Assembly: GCA_018389105.1 (NCBI GenBank)
Contig: JACATO010000121.1
Span: forward strand, 1,766,001 to 1,830,000
DNA from: Nautilus pompilius
Taxonomy: Eukaryota > Mollusca > Cephalopoda > Nautilida > Nautilidae
DNA: 64,000 bases
Direction: 5' to 3'
The notes under the pieces were generated by a model. That model searched no databases, was not told the DNA's origin, and saw nothing but the letters and a program-made list of their open reading frames with translations. The translations under genes were made by a program, and so were the position numbers. This document shows positions 39,101 through 49,606 of the stretch, in pieces. Position 1 is the first letter of the stretch; each line of letters opens with the position of its first letter.

Positions 39101-40470
39101 AATACAAAATTTATTTTGGTGTACAGTATAAGATGAGACTATTTCCACCTAGCCTAGACTTATGTTCCAAATTGACTTATCTATGGATTAGTCATAAAAA
39201 ATTTTCATTGTTAAAAAATATGTAAGTTTCCCAGTCCATAAAGTTTGCCGATTGATGTGAAATTGCCAGTAATTATGTTAATTTTTTATTAATCAACTGA
39301 CAACAAACCCATGCCTCCTTAATCCATCTCAATCTTTGTTCTGAGTATAAATTCTCAAAATAAATCCCCTATCTCATTTCAAAAATCCTCATTTTAAGTT
39401 ACATAAATCCTACACAGCAGCGTTTTCATGTTGGAAGCCATGAAATCTGCAGAGGAAAACAGTGGAAACATGGCTGCTACACCATAAGTATGGTGTCAGC
39501 ATAAAGTGTGTCCAGAACTGGTGCAAGACAAAAGATGCTTTATGCATGGAAAGAAAAAAAAAGGGGGGGGCAAATTGTGAGAGCAAGGATAAATGGAAAA
39601 ACATTAAGGACAAATAAAAAGAATATGCATTTACACAGTGTTGTCATGGGCACAGAGGTACTGTAAAAGTGATGTGATGACATCTTTCATGATAGACTTC
39701 AGTGTTCTGGCTAGTTTGGCCAACTACCATATCTAATCCAACCTTGTTTGATACTCCACTTAGACTTATATATGAACAAAGGTAATAAAAATAAGAAATT
39801 TAGCCCATTCGTCTTATACTCCACAAACTTATAGCATGAAAAGTACGGTACATCAGACGATTATTGATACCATGTGATGAAAGTGCTGCACTGTGAAACA
39901 TTGGCTTCAGTCTCTATGTATGGAAAATGTATTCTTTTGAGATAATGAATATCTATTTTGTAAGCAGTAAAAATAAATTTCACACCCATTGATATATTTG
40001 CTTTTTTAATAGGCCAGCAATTTAAAATTATGTTCAACCAAAGAGCACATTATTTTAAACGTTGTTCAAATAATTTTGATGAACACTGTATGAAAATCTG
40101 ATTACACATTGGCAAACACGTTTGTGAGAAACTAATACAAAAATTTCATGGTTTTGCAAGACTTTTTCCAACTACTGTAATGTACACATGATCTGACTGT
40201 TGCTCCGTAAGACCCCTTAAAAAAAAATAAAAGATTTACCAATAATCCTTCCAGAGCTTTTTTAACATCTCTATCCATCTGTATTAGAAAAAAGAAATAT
40301 CTGAGCAACATCGCACTGTTCAGACATACTGCTTTTGCTGTTACAGGTTAATAGAGTAATAAAAGCCCTCTCAATCCCACAATTTACGTTAAACAGAAAG
40401 CCATCTTCTCAACACCATTTCTAGCAAGATTTTAAAATAGAAGTAACTTACTATTTCATTTTTTGCTTAC

Positions 40471-40979
40471 CTTCAGTAAGGCAATTTGGTCCTCTGATGT
40501 TAATAAAGGAAATTCTGGAATGTTTTTTACAAAAGAAATAAATCTTTTAATGAAAATTTGCGTTATATTATATAAATCATTGGGATTTTTTGGTGTGGAA
40601 AGTTTTTTTGCCTGTGATTCTGAATATGTACTGTTGAATATACTCTCGTGAAGTTCAATTAAATTTTTTATGCTGTGGAGTTCAGATGAATGGAAGTAGG
40701 GAGCAATTTCTTGACCAGTTGCCTCTTCGCTTGTTGATGGCTCCGAAGATACTTCTGTGCTTGGTTCAGCAACTGGTGGAAGGTTGACCACTGGGCAGGA
40801 GTCCTGTTGCCTTTCCGAATATTTTAAAGGTGTCTGCTCAGCATAAACATCTGTTTGCTGACTGACAGTTGATGAAATGTTGTTGCATGATCCAGAAACT
40901 GGTGAGGATGTACTTTCTTTGCTCTGTCTTAACTGTGCATCTTTCCGTTTTTGGCGGCGTTTAGAAAGCTGGTCATCAC
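40471..40979 (-). CDS. NR1J: NR1J/HR96-like nuclear receptor, hinge and start of ligand-binding domain
   Basis: The exon has 169 codons after a two-base phase-1 start. It opens with SDDQLSKRRQKRKDAQ, a basic stretch continuing the DNA-binding-domain extension. A low-complexity Ser/Thr/Glu/Pro-rich hinge follows, with SSPVSGS, PSTEVSSEPSTSEE and no recognisable domain. The last 40 or so residues are helix 3 to 4 of the ligand-binding domain, with FVKNIPEF and DQIALLK, the nuclear receptor signature. The acceptor is TTATGGTAG|GTGATG and the donor is CTGAAG|GTAAGC in phase 0. Open reading continues past both splice sites (toward 41034 and 40456), but those extensions are intron. Both flanking joins are in frame and rebuild the family pattern, so the splice choices are well supported. 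Confidence 0.93.
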
Positions 40980-42099
40980 CTACCATAATTAGAAAATGGA
41001 AAAAGAAAAAAAAAATGATAATAGCAGTATACACACATCCCTAATTCTAATTTCCTTCTACAGAGTTCCAGCAGAGCTTCCATTTAGTATGTTTGGTAGC
41101 ATAGAGCTAGTAACACTTACTGAGCGATTTGCCATTTTGGAAGGACATAGCCAACCACAAAGTACCTACTATACTCGGCCTAGAAAGCAACCTGAAGTTA
41201 TCCTTGTCTCTTCATTGCATGGCAGCTCATAGTGAGCTCTGTGATTTACAGACAGATGGACCCACAGATGCATATAAAGCTCCTTTACTAAAATAAATGA
41301 ACAGCTGACTTATTTTCAAAAAATACTATTAAAATCCATCAGACACTGGAAGCTTTCCAAGCAATGCAGACCCAGAAAGCCCAATGTGTTGGCTGAACTC
41401 AACTTTCTAGCATTTAAGCATCATAGCAAATCAGCTGGGTGACCCCATGTAGCATAAAAACTGTTGAATAAAGTAAATAACTCAGGGATACTGAGATCCT
41501 GTTCTTTCTCTGGTGAAATCTTATAGACTCTGCCAAATCTCCAAAAAACATGGCAGTAGATCAAAGCAAGCAGTCCAATCATTTTCAGTGTCATTTGTAA
41601 CAATGATTATACATTTCATTTGTGACTTTCCAACGGTTCAGGTTCATCTATGTACCTTTAATGAAAAAAAAACTGAATACTCACAGGGTTATAGATTAAA
41701 TCTTAAGTGTTTTACAAGTTTTGTGATTAAAAAAGTCTCCTTATCTATTGTAATAATAGCTTTGCATTTTTTTCTATTGTAGGCAGAGATTCCTTTTTTT
41801 CATGTTCTGAGAATGAAAAGTATTTATTAATTGCCATATTAGTTTCCAAAATGATAAAGACATATGAAAGCAGCAGTAACTAAAAAATTGGAAAAAAAAC
41901 TGCACAATTATGCATTTGACAGAGACGATTTATCGTAGATTAAAATATTTCTGAAGGAAATATGCAAATTTTAAGAATTATATAAAAGTAAAATAAATAA
42001 AAAAAATGTTTTTAAGATTATTAGTGCAATAGATTATTTTCTACATTACCTAAGTATAAAACTGTATATAGAATTTAATTTAATTTAATTTATAATAAC

Positions 42100-42661
42100 T
42101 ACCTTGTTATTTAATGAGATTAACAGAATTAAGTATTTTCAAAATGACTGTTGAGGGATAAAACTACAGAGGTATAATCCTAAATATTTGGAATAGCTTG
42201 ATAGGACTATTAAAAGATGTACAATTCTAAATTTCGGTGGGATATTCCTGAGATGTAAATCTGGACGGGTAATGTCGAATTCTATAGGACTTTTGAGAAA
42301 AACTAGAGAAGTACAATCTTAAATGTATATGAAATAGTTAAACCTGGAGAGGTTAAGTAAATATTTATATAAGCCTGTTGAGAAGAGTAATGTACAATTA
42401 TAAATTTCAATGGAATAGTCATGAGGTGTAAATATGGAAAGGGTAAAGTCAATATTTGCATAATAATGTCAAAAGTGGAAAAACTAGAAGAGTACAGTGT
42501 TAAATATTTATTGAATAGTTAAGATGTTAAGAGAAGTAAATCTGAAGATGTAGGGTCAATATTTGTATTAGACTATTGACAGAGAAAAAACTAGACCAAC
42601 AATCCTAAATATTCATGAAATGGATAAATCTAGTGAAGAAGAGTAAATATTTATATTGGAC
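42100..42661. repeat. Degenerate ~100 bp ancestral repeat, left flank of the minisatellite
   Basis: Imperfect repeats of roughly 80-105 bp alternate two modules. One contains ACAATCCTAAATATTTATGG and the other GTCAATATTTGTATTGAACT-like sequence followed by GTCAACAG. The first module recurs near 42174, 42311, 42392, 42496 and 42600. The clean array to the right uses only the second module, so this flank looks like the older parent repeat. Confidence 0.75.
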
Positions 42662-43673
42662 TATCAACAGAGGTTAAAATAGAAAGGCAAGGTCAATATT
42701 TGTATTGAACAGTCAACAGGGGTTAAAATAGAAAGGCAAAGTCAATATTTGTATTGAACTGTCAAAAGGTGGTTAAAATAGAAAGGCAAAGTCAATATTT
42801 GTATTGAACTGTCAACAGGGTTAAAATAGAAAGGCAAAGTCAATATTTGTATTGAACTCTCAACAGGAGTAAAAATAGAAAGGCAAGGTCAATATTTGTA
42901 TTGAACTGTCAACAGGGGTTGAAATAGAAAGGCAAGGTCAATATTTGTATTGAACTGTCAACAGGGGTTTAAATAGAAAGGCAAGGTCAATATTTGTATT
43001 GAACTGTCAAAAGGTGGTTAAAATAGAAAGGCAAAGTCAATATTTGTATTTAACTGTCAAAAGGGGGTTAAAATAGAAAGGCAAGGTCAATATTTGTATT
43101 GAGCTGTCAACAGGAGTAAAAATAGAAAGGCAAGGTCAATATTTGTATTGAACTGTCAACAGGGTTAAAATAGAAAGGCAAAGTCAATATTTGTATTGAA
43201 ATGTCAACAGGGTTAAAATAGAAAGGCAAGGTCAATATTGTATTGAACTGTCAAAAGGTGGTTAAAACAGAAAGGCAAGGTCAATTTTGTATTGAACTGT
43301 CAACAGGGTTAAAATAGAAAGGCAAAGTCAATATTTGTATTGAAATGTCAACAGGGTTAAAATAGAAAGGCAAGGTCAATATTGTATTGAACTGTCAAAA
43401 GGTGGTTAAAACAGAAAGGCAAGGTCAATATTTGTATTGAACTGTCAAAAGGTGGTTAAAACAGAAAGGCAAAGTCAATATTTGTATTGAACTGTCAACA
43501 GGAGTAAAATTAGGAAGGTAAGGTCAATATTTGTATTGAATTGTCAAAAAGTGGCTAAAATAGAAAGGAAAGGTCAATATTTGTATTGAACTGTCAACAA
43601 GGGGTTAAAAGAGAAAGGGAAAGTCAATATTTGTATTGAACTGTCAACAGGAGTAAAAATAGAAAGGCAAATC
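42662..43673. repeat. Minisatellite, about 20 units of 47-50 bp
   Basis: About twenty tandem copies share a unit beginning GGTTAAAATAGAAAGGCAA and continuing GTCAATATTTGTATTGAACT then GTCAACAGG. Units differ by single substitutions (GCAAAG/GCAAGG) and by CAACAGG versus CAAAAGGTGG endings, which account for the 47 to 50 bp range. Two units carrying the same pair of rare variants (GAAATGTC, then CAATATTGTATT lacking one T) recur together about 145 bp apart near 43180-43230 and 43325-43375, showing a three-unit block duplication. The array is inside the 4.4 kb NR1J intron. Confidence 0.96.
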
Positions 43674-43890
43674 ATAATTGCTTATGGAATAGTTAGATCT
43701 GGAGTCAATATTTTATAAGATTGTGTAGAGAAGTAAGATCAGAGAGATACAGTCCTAAAAGCATATATGGAAAAATCAAAATTACTAAATCTGGAACTGT
43801 AGATTCAATAATTTTATAGGAGTGTCAACAGAAGTAAAAGTAAAGAGATACAATCCTAAATGTTATGGGAGAGTCAACCAATGATTGGGT
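43674..43890. repeat. Degenerate ~100 bp ancestral repeat, right flank of the minisatellite
   Basis: The two-module pattern of the left flank resumes here. ACAGTCCTAAAAGCATATATGG occurs near 43759 and ACAATCCTAAATGTTATGG near 43849, with AGTGTCAACAGAAGTAAAAG between them. This shows that the homogeneous array sits inside an older, longer-period repeat. Confidence 0.65.
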
Positions 43891-44097
43891 AGAAGTCCAA
43901 GATGCCAATAGAATAGGCAGCAGTTAAAATCAAAAATCAAACAAAGGCAGAGATTTTTAGACTGCTAATTATGATAGAAAACCCGAATGGATGCACTGCT
44001 GAAAATTCTAGGTTGCTTGTTTGATAAAAAGAATAGGAATCCTGTGTTAAAAGCATATAAAAGGAGTCAGTAAGTGAGCATGCATGCACACAAACGC

Positions 44098-44103
<6 letters not shown>

Positions 44104-44160
<57 letters not shown>
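44104..44160. repeat. Compound (GT)n(GA)n microsatellite
   Basis: About 13 GT dinucleotides run directly into about 15 AG dinucleotides, preceded by a short CACACAAACGCGCGCAC alternating purine-pyrimidine stretch that could adopt Z-DNA. Confidence 0.95.
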
Positions 44161-44163
<3 letters not shown>

Positions 44164-45364
44164 TTTTTAGGGGTGATTTATGATAAGCTTTAATTAGACA
44201 AAAATTGATAGCCTTCTTAAAAAATATGTAGGAATGATGTATCATGTCTGCTTGGCCTTAATAACTGAGTATTCATTGGCAGAATTGGACAGCACAGCAA
44301 GTTAAAAAAAGGAAATAAAAAATTAAGATGACGCTTCAGTTATTCTGGCTCCTCTGACTAGTTAAAGTCATAGTTTCCATTGGAAAATGATCCACATGTA
44401 ACAATGAATAGATGATTTAGGTCAACAAATTCCATATGATTGACATACCAAGTGTAGGTCTTAATTTTCTAAATTGAGTTTTGGAGTGACTTTCAGATAA
44501 TATAATTCGCTGTGGTTAGGGTGATATTGTCATTTTCCAACAATGGTGTCTAATTTCTGTTTTCCACTATGCAATGTAACTCTTTGTCTCTTTGTCAAGA
44601 ACAAGTGATCTTTTGTAGTTTTACCAATAAAAACATTACTAGTTTAAAATTCTTTTATTGGTTTTTATTGGCACATGAAAAGACTAAAGTATGGTTCGGA
44701 GTTGCTTTAGAAGTACAGAAAAATCATTTCAAATTTTTTTCCTATTGTTGCATATGTTTTACAACTTTTATACAGTATAATATAATAGCTTCTCTAAATA
44801 AACACTGGGCTTATATGTCTAGTTTAATGTATATGCACAGAGGAGAATGTTCAATAAACCATGATATATATATATATATATAATTATTATTATTTCAAAA
44901 CAACAGGAACACGTTCCACTTTTTTTTTTAATGTACAGAAATCTAATGTTGAAGTACACACACATATGACAGATATTACAAAAGAAATTTTCACAAGAGT
45001 TTATGAAGTGAAGAACAACACTTTGATACAGTTTAACATAAACAATCTCCAATAATTGTAGCCTTTTATTTTCAAATATGGAGAATTTGGAACACCACAG
45101 CGGTATCTGATACCGCACTATGTACAAAGGAAGGAAAAAAAGAAATATCATTGACAATGAGTCTTTAATTGTCCACAGTCAGTCTGTTGGTAGCCTCTGC
45201 TCAGAATACCGTCCAGAGAGAGATTCTGACAAATAAAGCCATAAAGCCTTGATGTATTCAACCACTTCTGGAAAATTCTTAAAACCAACTGGAAAGCTAT
45301 GACAAAGCCAGGCCTCAGAACCAGCAGTATTATGATGTGAATATATAATTAATGAAATACTTAC

Positions 45365-45482
45365 TTAATATCCATTCTTTTTTCATTCCAACTGTAAAGC
45401 ATTTTCTCAACCGGCAACCAGAGCAGAATTTCCTACTGTGTGGGTCCAGTTGACAATTTCCATCAAAATTACAGCTAAATTC
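45365..45482 (-). CDS. NR1J: NR1J/HR96-like nuclear receptor, second zinc finger exon
   Basis: This internal exon encodes 39 codons plus one base. The translation begins EFSCNFDGNCQLDP and continues RKFCSGCRLRKCF and VGMKKEWIL. The four zinc-binding cysteines have the nuclear receptor finger-2 spacing C-x5-C-x9-C-x2-C, followed by the C-terminal extension GMKKEWIL typical of the HR96/NR1J group. The acceptor reads TTGTTATTGTAG and the donor TAA|GTAAGT on the minus strand. The exon ends in phase 1 with a single A that joins GT of the next exon to make Ser, giving KKEWILSDD. The protein should bind DNA in the nucleus as a ligand-regulated transcription factor; in other invertebrates the group acts in xenobiotic and lipid responses (family knowledge, not shown here). 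The preceding exon, with finger 1 and the P-box, was searched for by eye up to 64000 and not found. Confidence 0.93.
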
Positions 45483-47080
45483 CTACAATAACAATTCCTT
45501 TATTATTAAAATTAGTAAAAATATAGCTGATACATGCAGATGCTGAACACCACCAAGCAAACAGGTAATATTCCAAAAAATGATTTCCCTACTTCATTGG
45601 TTGGTAGCTTCTGACCTTTTGATACCCAGTATTTCAAAAGATGCTCTTCCATGCCTTCTCAAAAGTTACTTACCTTATCTCATTAAAACTAGCTGACAAA
45701 ACAATGTTTTAATCCCACCTGTATGAATTCATAAAATATGTAGTCAAATAAAGGTAGTGAATGAAGAAAAATTGCTTTTTTTTCCTACTTATCTGAAGTA
45801 AAACAAACAAAACATTTGCATAATAAACTAAATGTGTTGTACAAAAACTTATAACTTATAACTGTGGACAAAAGTAATGAGTTTCTTCAGTATAAATCCT
45901 AAAAAAAATCTTTAAAGTAATACTGTTTAGAAGTATAAAAGCTGCTTCCTTAATATTCTAATGCAGATCAACAGAGAAGTATCAGAAGTAAAAAATGATC
46001 GAAAACCAGTGGTGTTGGACTTTGATGTATGTAGTGCCTGACTTGCTTGGGTAGATGCTGATAAACGGAATAGTTGGTCAGAAGGGCTGGAAGTTTTAAA
46101 AGTTGGAATGAACGATCTATAGGAATGAATCTCAGGCTTGTTGCAAAATCATTTTCAAGAATTTATGGTAAAGTGAGTTTAATCTCTTAGTGTTGGTATT
46201 GCCACAGGGTTATAATTTGGATTTGGCTTGAATAGTCAGACCAGTTCCAGAGTGGAGTGGCATCCTCACACATGGATATTATGCTATTCCAGGAGAGGGG
46301 ACACTTCATAATCAAAACATCGGGGGAGGGGGGATCACTAAGCAACCAAGCATCTCTTGGCATCAAACAAATCTCTTTAAGATTCATGTACACTGATTGG
46401 GCCAGAACATGGGAAGGTTACAAATATCATGGCTATCTTCATATTGCTTGAAACCATTGACTGAAACCTGTTAACAGCAAGACGTCTCACATGCCAAAAC
46501 ATTTCTTCTGCCTACAACTGCATTTACAGCCAGAAATCTATCTGTACATCAGAGAAGGGCTCATTTATTGTAATTTTGTGCATACAGCTCACATGTGTAA
46601 AATATTTTAGAAAAATTACATTGTCATTAAATTTAAATTACAATATTTGTGCAAACATTTTGAAATGTTTATTTGGTTATCAAGACAAATAGCCTTAATC
46701 AGAGTAGATCATTGTTTTAAATTATTATTTATTGAAACTGTGAAGGAAAACTAGAAATTTATCCAAAGAAAATAGAAGGTTACACAGTTACATAATATTT
46801 ATCACTCTGTTGATTTAATCAATAATTATTCTGCTAAGCAGTGGTTATTGTTTATTACAAAGTTTACTGGCTTTTTCAATGGTTTATCACTATCAGTTTC
46901 AAGTTCTTAATAGGTTTCATAATTTACTCTCACTGAATAGTTTCCCTTGCATAACAAACTGTTCACAGTTATAAACTAGCAGAATTTTGCAACTTAAGTC
47001 TGTCAAAGGCCACCAAAGAAAACAAACACAAAAAACCAAAATGGAGATACAACTGAATAATTTTGTTAGCTAAGTGAATA
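45483..47080. other. Probable first intron or upstream DNA of the receptor gene, left part
   Basis: This begins at the acceptor of the zinc finger 2 exon. A balanced-composition segment at about 46180-46460 gives short open frames on both strands with no family match. No first zinc finger exon was found. Confidence 0.5.
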
Positions 47081-47082
47081 TA

Positions 47083-48372
47083 TCAGGTGGTTTCAAAGGC
47101 TTGGTCAGTTTTTATATTATGTTAATTTGAGGTTCACTTTTTGCATGCTTGTGAAAGTGTATGTAGATAAGTTATATATCGTTTTGTTTTGTAGCCTGTG
47201 CTTTGGCATACATTATGCGAAACCTACTTTTTTAAAAATCATAAAATGGATATTTGTTTCAGAGTTCTGAGTGAAGCTTGGATAGAAATCTTTTTCGTGC
47301 CATTTTGCTTCACAAGTCCAAATTGGGCCACAAAGCGAGTGAGGCAACGCGTAACATTAAGCAAGCATGGGGCGAGGATACAGCAAATGAGCACATAGTA
47401 CAACGATGGATTGCAACATTTCGACCAGGAGATGTGAGCCTCAAAGATGAGGAACATAGCAGACGTCCTTCCAGCTGTGATAACGACCATCTGAAAGCTT
47501 TAGTTGAAGCTGATCCAAGAAAAACAGTGTGAGAAATTGCTGGAGAGCCTGATGTAAGCATTACAACTGTTTCCCAGCATCTTGACTCAATAGGCCAGAT
47601 GAAAAAGCTTGACAAGTGGGTGCCTCACAAGGTGAATGAACAATAACAAAGTCATCAATTGGAGATCTGCCCACTGCTTGTCATAAGAAACAAAAACGAC
47701 TCATTTCTTGACCAAATCGTTACGTATGATGAAAAATGGATTCCTTAAGACAATCGCAAGCAATCAGCTCAGTGGCTTGACAGAAACAAGGCACCTAACC
47801 CCATTCAAAAACCCAGCCTCCACCCAAAGAAGGTCATGGTCACTGTCTGGTGGACTCTGGTGTCATCCACTATAACTTCTTGCAACCTGGCGAAACCATC
47901 ACAGCTGAAAGGTACAATCATGAATTAAATGTTCATCAGAAACTCTTCCAACAACAGCCAGCATTAGTGAATCGAAGAGATCCAATCCTGTTCCATGACA
48001 ATGCTCGTCCTCATGTTGCAAAAGTGACTCTCCAGAAACTGAGCACGTTGGGGTACCAAGTTCTCTCTCACCCAGCCTATTCACCAGACCTTTCTCCCAC
48101 AGACTACCAATTTTTCAAACACCTCAAAAGTTTCCTCTGTATGAAATCCTTCTCCAACCAAGCAGCAATTGAAACTGCCTTCCAACAGTTTATTGACTCC
48201 AGAAATCCAGATTTTTTTTTTAAATGGTATAGATGCACTTGTAACTCTTTGGTAGAAATGTATTGATTGTAATAGAACTTACTTTGATTAATAAACTTCA
48301 CATTCAGCAACGATATGAAGTCTTCCTGTTGCAGTAAAAACCGAAAAAAAAAAAACATTTGTAACAACCTAA
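47083..48372 (+). mobile_element. Mariner transposon, full length, inactivated
   Basis: The 1290 bp element is flanked by TA at 47081-47082 and 48373-48374, the target duplication of Tc1/mariner elements. The right end, read inward, starts TTAGGTTGTTACAAATG, a mariner-type terminus. The left end, TCAGGTGGTTTCAAAGG, is a diverged version of it. Comparison with the second copy at 8043-9236 supports both ends. Size, TA duplication and a DD34D transposase agree on mariner. It lies between the receptor's second zinc finger exon and the hAT element at 50.6 kb, probably in the receptor's first intron. Confidence 0.92.
47278..48266 (+). pseudogene. Mariner transposase pseudogene (DD34D)
   Basis: The N-terminal part is open from 47278 and shows helix-turn-helix sequence including NIKQAWGEDTANEHIVQRW and the linker SRRPSS. 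In-frame stops follow at 47530, 47644 and 47746, and the C-terminal half continues in another frame from 47850. The three catalytic acids are still visible: D in VTYDEKW (about 47725), D in FHDNARPH, and D in YSPDLSPTDY. The last two are separated by 34 residues, the mariner signature. The gene is therefore dead through three stops and a frameshift, not through loss of catalytic residues. A homopolymer-rich tail (PDFFFKW) may hide further slippage. Confidence 0.93.
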
Positions 48373-48375
48373 TAC

Positions 48376-48452
48376 TAGAAACATTCATATGACAGCCCAT
48401 CAGATACTATTACAGTGATGTTGTTTTAGCCAGGTTTCATCTGAACATACCT
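48376..48452. repeat. Short inverted-repeat element, copy D
   Basis: About 77 bp: TAGAAACATTCATATGACAG at the left, centre CAGATACTATTACAGTGATG, right AGCCAGGTTTCATCTGAACA. It begins two bases after the TA duplication at the right end of the mariner. Confidence 0.78.
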
Positions 48453-49209
48453 GGCATGAATAAGCAGCTCCAGTAAAATTCAAAAGTTAGTTTATTTGAT
48501 GTTATAATAACACTGTTTAATAGCTATCCAACAATTACGGCAAATAAAACAAGTCCATATATGTGGCATAACTTAGTTACACATTTAGCACCGGTCACTC
48601 AGCTAAAAGGAGTTTACTTTTAAAAATTATGTTCGATGAACCAAGAAAAAATTTTTTTAAAAAAGAAATCAATGAAGACAAATAAAATAAATTAAAATAT
48701 ACAAACAGAAATAATTGCAATCTAATATCTGATATTACGAGCATTTTTCATTTTCATTAAAAATAAGCGGGTATTACATTTTAGTAACTCAATTTTTATT
48801 ATTGATTTTAGTGACTAAATAAAAAGAATGTTAGCTCTGTTTAGATGCATATGTAGTTTGTTAGACAGATGCATAGATCAGCACCTATTGTTGTCCAAAG
48901 CAAATTTAAAGCTGAAAATGCCAGTGGCTCTCTATATACTAGTGTAGAATAGGCAGATCAGTTTTTCTAATTTACAAAAAATCAAACTTTTATAACCTTC
49001 AAAATATAAAATTAAATTTTGACAAGACAGTAAACAATGAGTCATTTTTTAGAAAAATTCTATTTCCTATTACTTTGGCCTGTTTCTCCCCACACCTAGT
49101 GCCTAGATGCAGCTGTCCAACAGCATTTCAAACATTTGGTGCTTCATCTCCAATTTTGTCGAATCATTTGTCTTCATTTTTAAGTTAATTAAAAACTTCC
49201 AAGACAAGC

Positions 49210-49288
49210 TAGAACAGGTGTTCAAATGAAACCTAGGGATATTAACCCAGCAGTATCATTTAAGCCAAGATTCATTTGAGCATCTGTA
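49210..49288. repeat. Short inverted-repeat element, copy E
   Basis: About 79 bp: GTGTTCAAATGAAACCTAGG at the left, centre CCAGCAGTATCATTTAAGCC, right AGATTCATTTGAGCATCTGT. Confidence 0.75.
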
Positions 49289-49575
49289 CCTAATATTATA
49301 TCAAGAAAATCTCTAAAGACCCCCCTTTTTTTTCTTTAAATTAAACTTGTGTGAAAATTTGTATTTTCTTCATTTTTAGAAATAAAGTGGTTGTTTTTGC
49401 AGACTTTCAGCCTGAATTTTTTTTTAAATCACAAAATATAAACATCACACTACCTGGTTGGCATATAGGTTTATGTTCAAGGGTGGTGGGATAAATAACC
49501 CAGACACACTTTGTTGCCTTAAAATTTTAAAACAATCCTCCATTTCTTTTGATAAGTGTTGTAAAGCCATGTATC

Positions 49576-49605
<30 letters not shown>
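49576..49605. repeat. (TAA)n microsatellite, about 10 units
   Basis: A short perfect TAA run in the gene-free stretch between the mariner and the hAT element; the same motif as the long array near the receptor 3' end. Confidence 0.93.

Positions 49606-49606
<1 letters not shown>

Larger units (their letters stand above)
27554..40470 (-). other. Intron of the NR1J gene (12.9 kb)
   Basis: This phase-0 GT-AG intron splits the ligand-binding domain exactly after DQIALLK. It carries a short inverted-repeat element near 28.8 kb, a TG microsatellite near 32.5 kb, a locally less AT-rich patch at about 31860-32170, and a decayed Tc1-like element at about 37.98-39.1 kb. Open frames inside it are short and match no family I recognise. 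I saw no additional receptor exon, and none is needed, because the flanking exons join directly into the conserved fold. Confidence 0.85.
40980..45364 (-). other. Intron of the NR1J gene (4.4 kb) holding a minisatellite
   Basis: This GT-AG intron lies between the zinc finger 2 exon and the hinge exon and interrupts a codon after its first base. It contains the 47-50 bp tandem array, an older degenerate repeat around it, and a compound GT/GA microsatellite at 44104-44160. An opposite-strand open stretch at about 41063-41229 has weak splice-like ends but matches nothing I know. The rest is AT-rich sequence in which I see no gene. Confidence 0.85.

Noticed and set aside
40980..41034. In-frame ATG upstream of the hinge exon (MYTAIIIFFFFFHF) as a possible receptor start
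   Set aside because: The segment is the intron polypyrimidine tract. Using the acceptor at 40981-40980 joins exactly to the zinc finger exon with conserved sequence.
41063..41229. Plus-strand open stretch PAELPFSMFGSIELV ending HGSS with splice-like edges
   Set aside because: The donor is weak (ATA|GTGAGC), no partner exon is seen, and it is antisense within the receptor intron; not enough to call a gene.
44104..44245. Minus-strand frame with SLSLSLSLSHTHTHTHT
   Set aside because: Translation of the compound GT/GA microsatellite.
47310..47615. 101-residue open frame on the minus strand across the mariner N-terminal region
   Set aside because: It is antisense to the mariner transposase; similar antisense frames occur at 8736-8956 in the other mariner copy.
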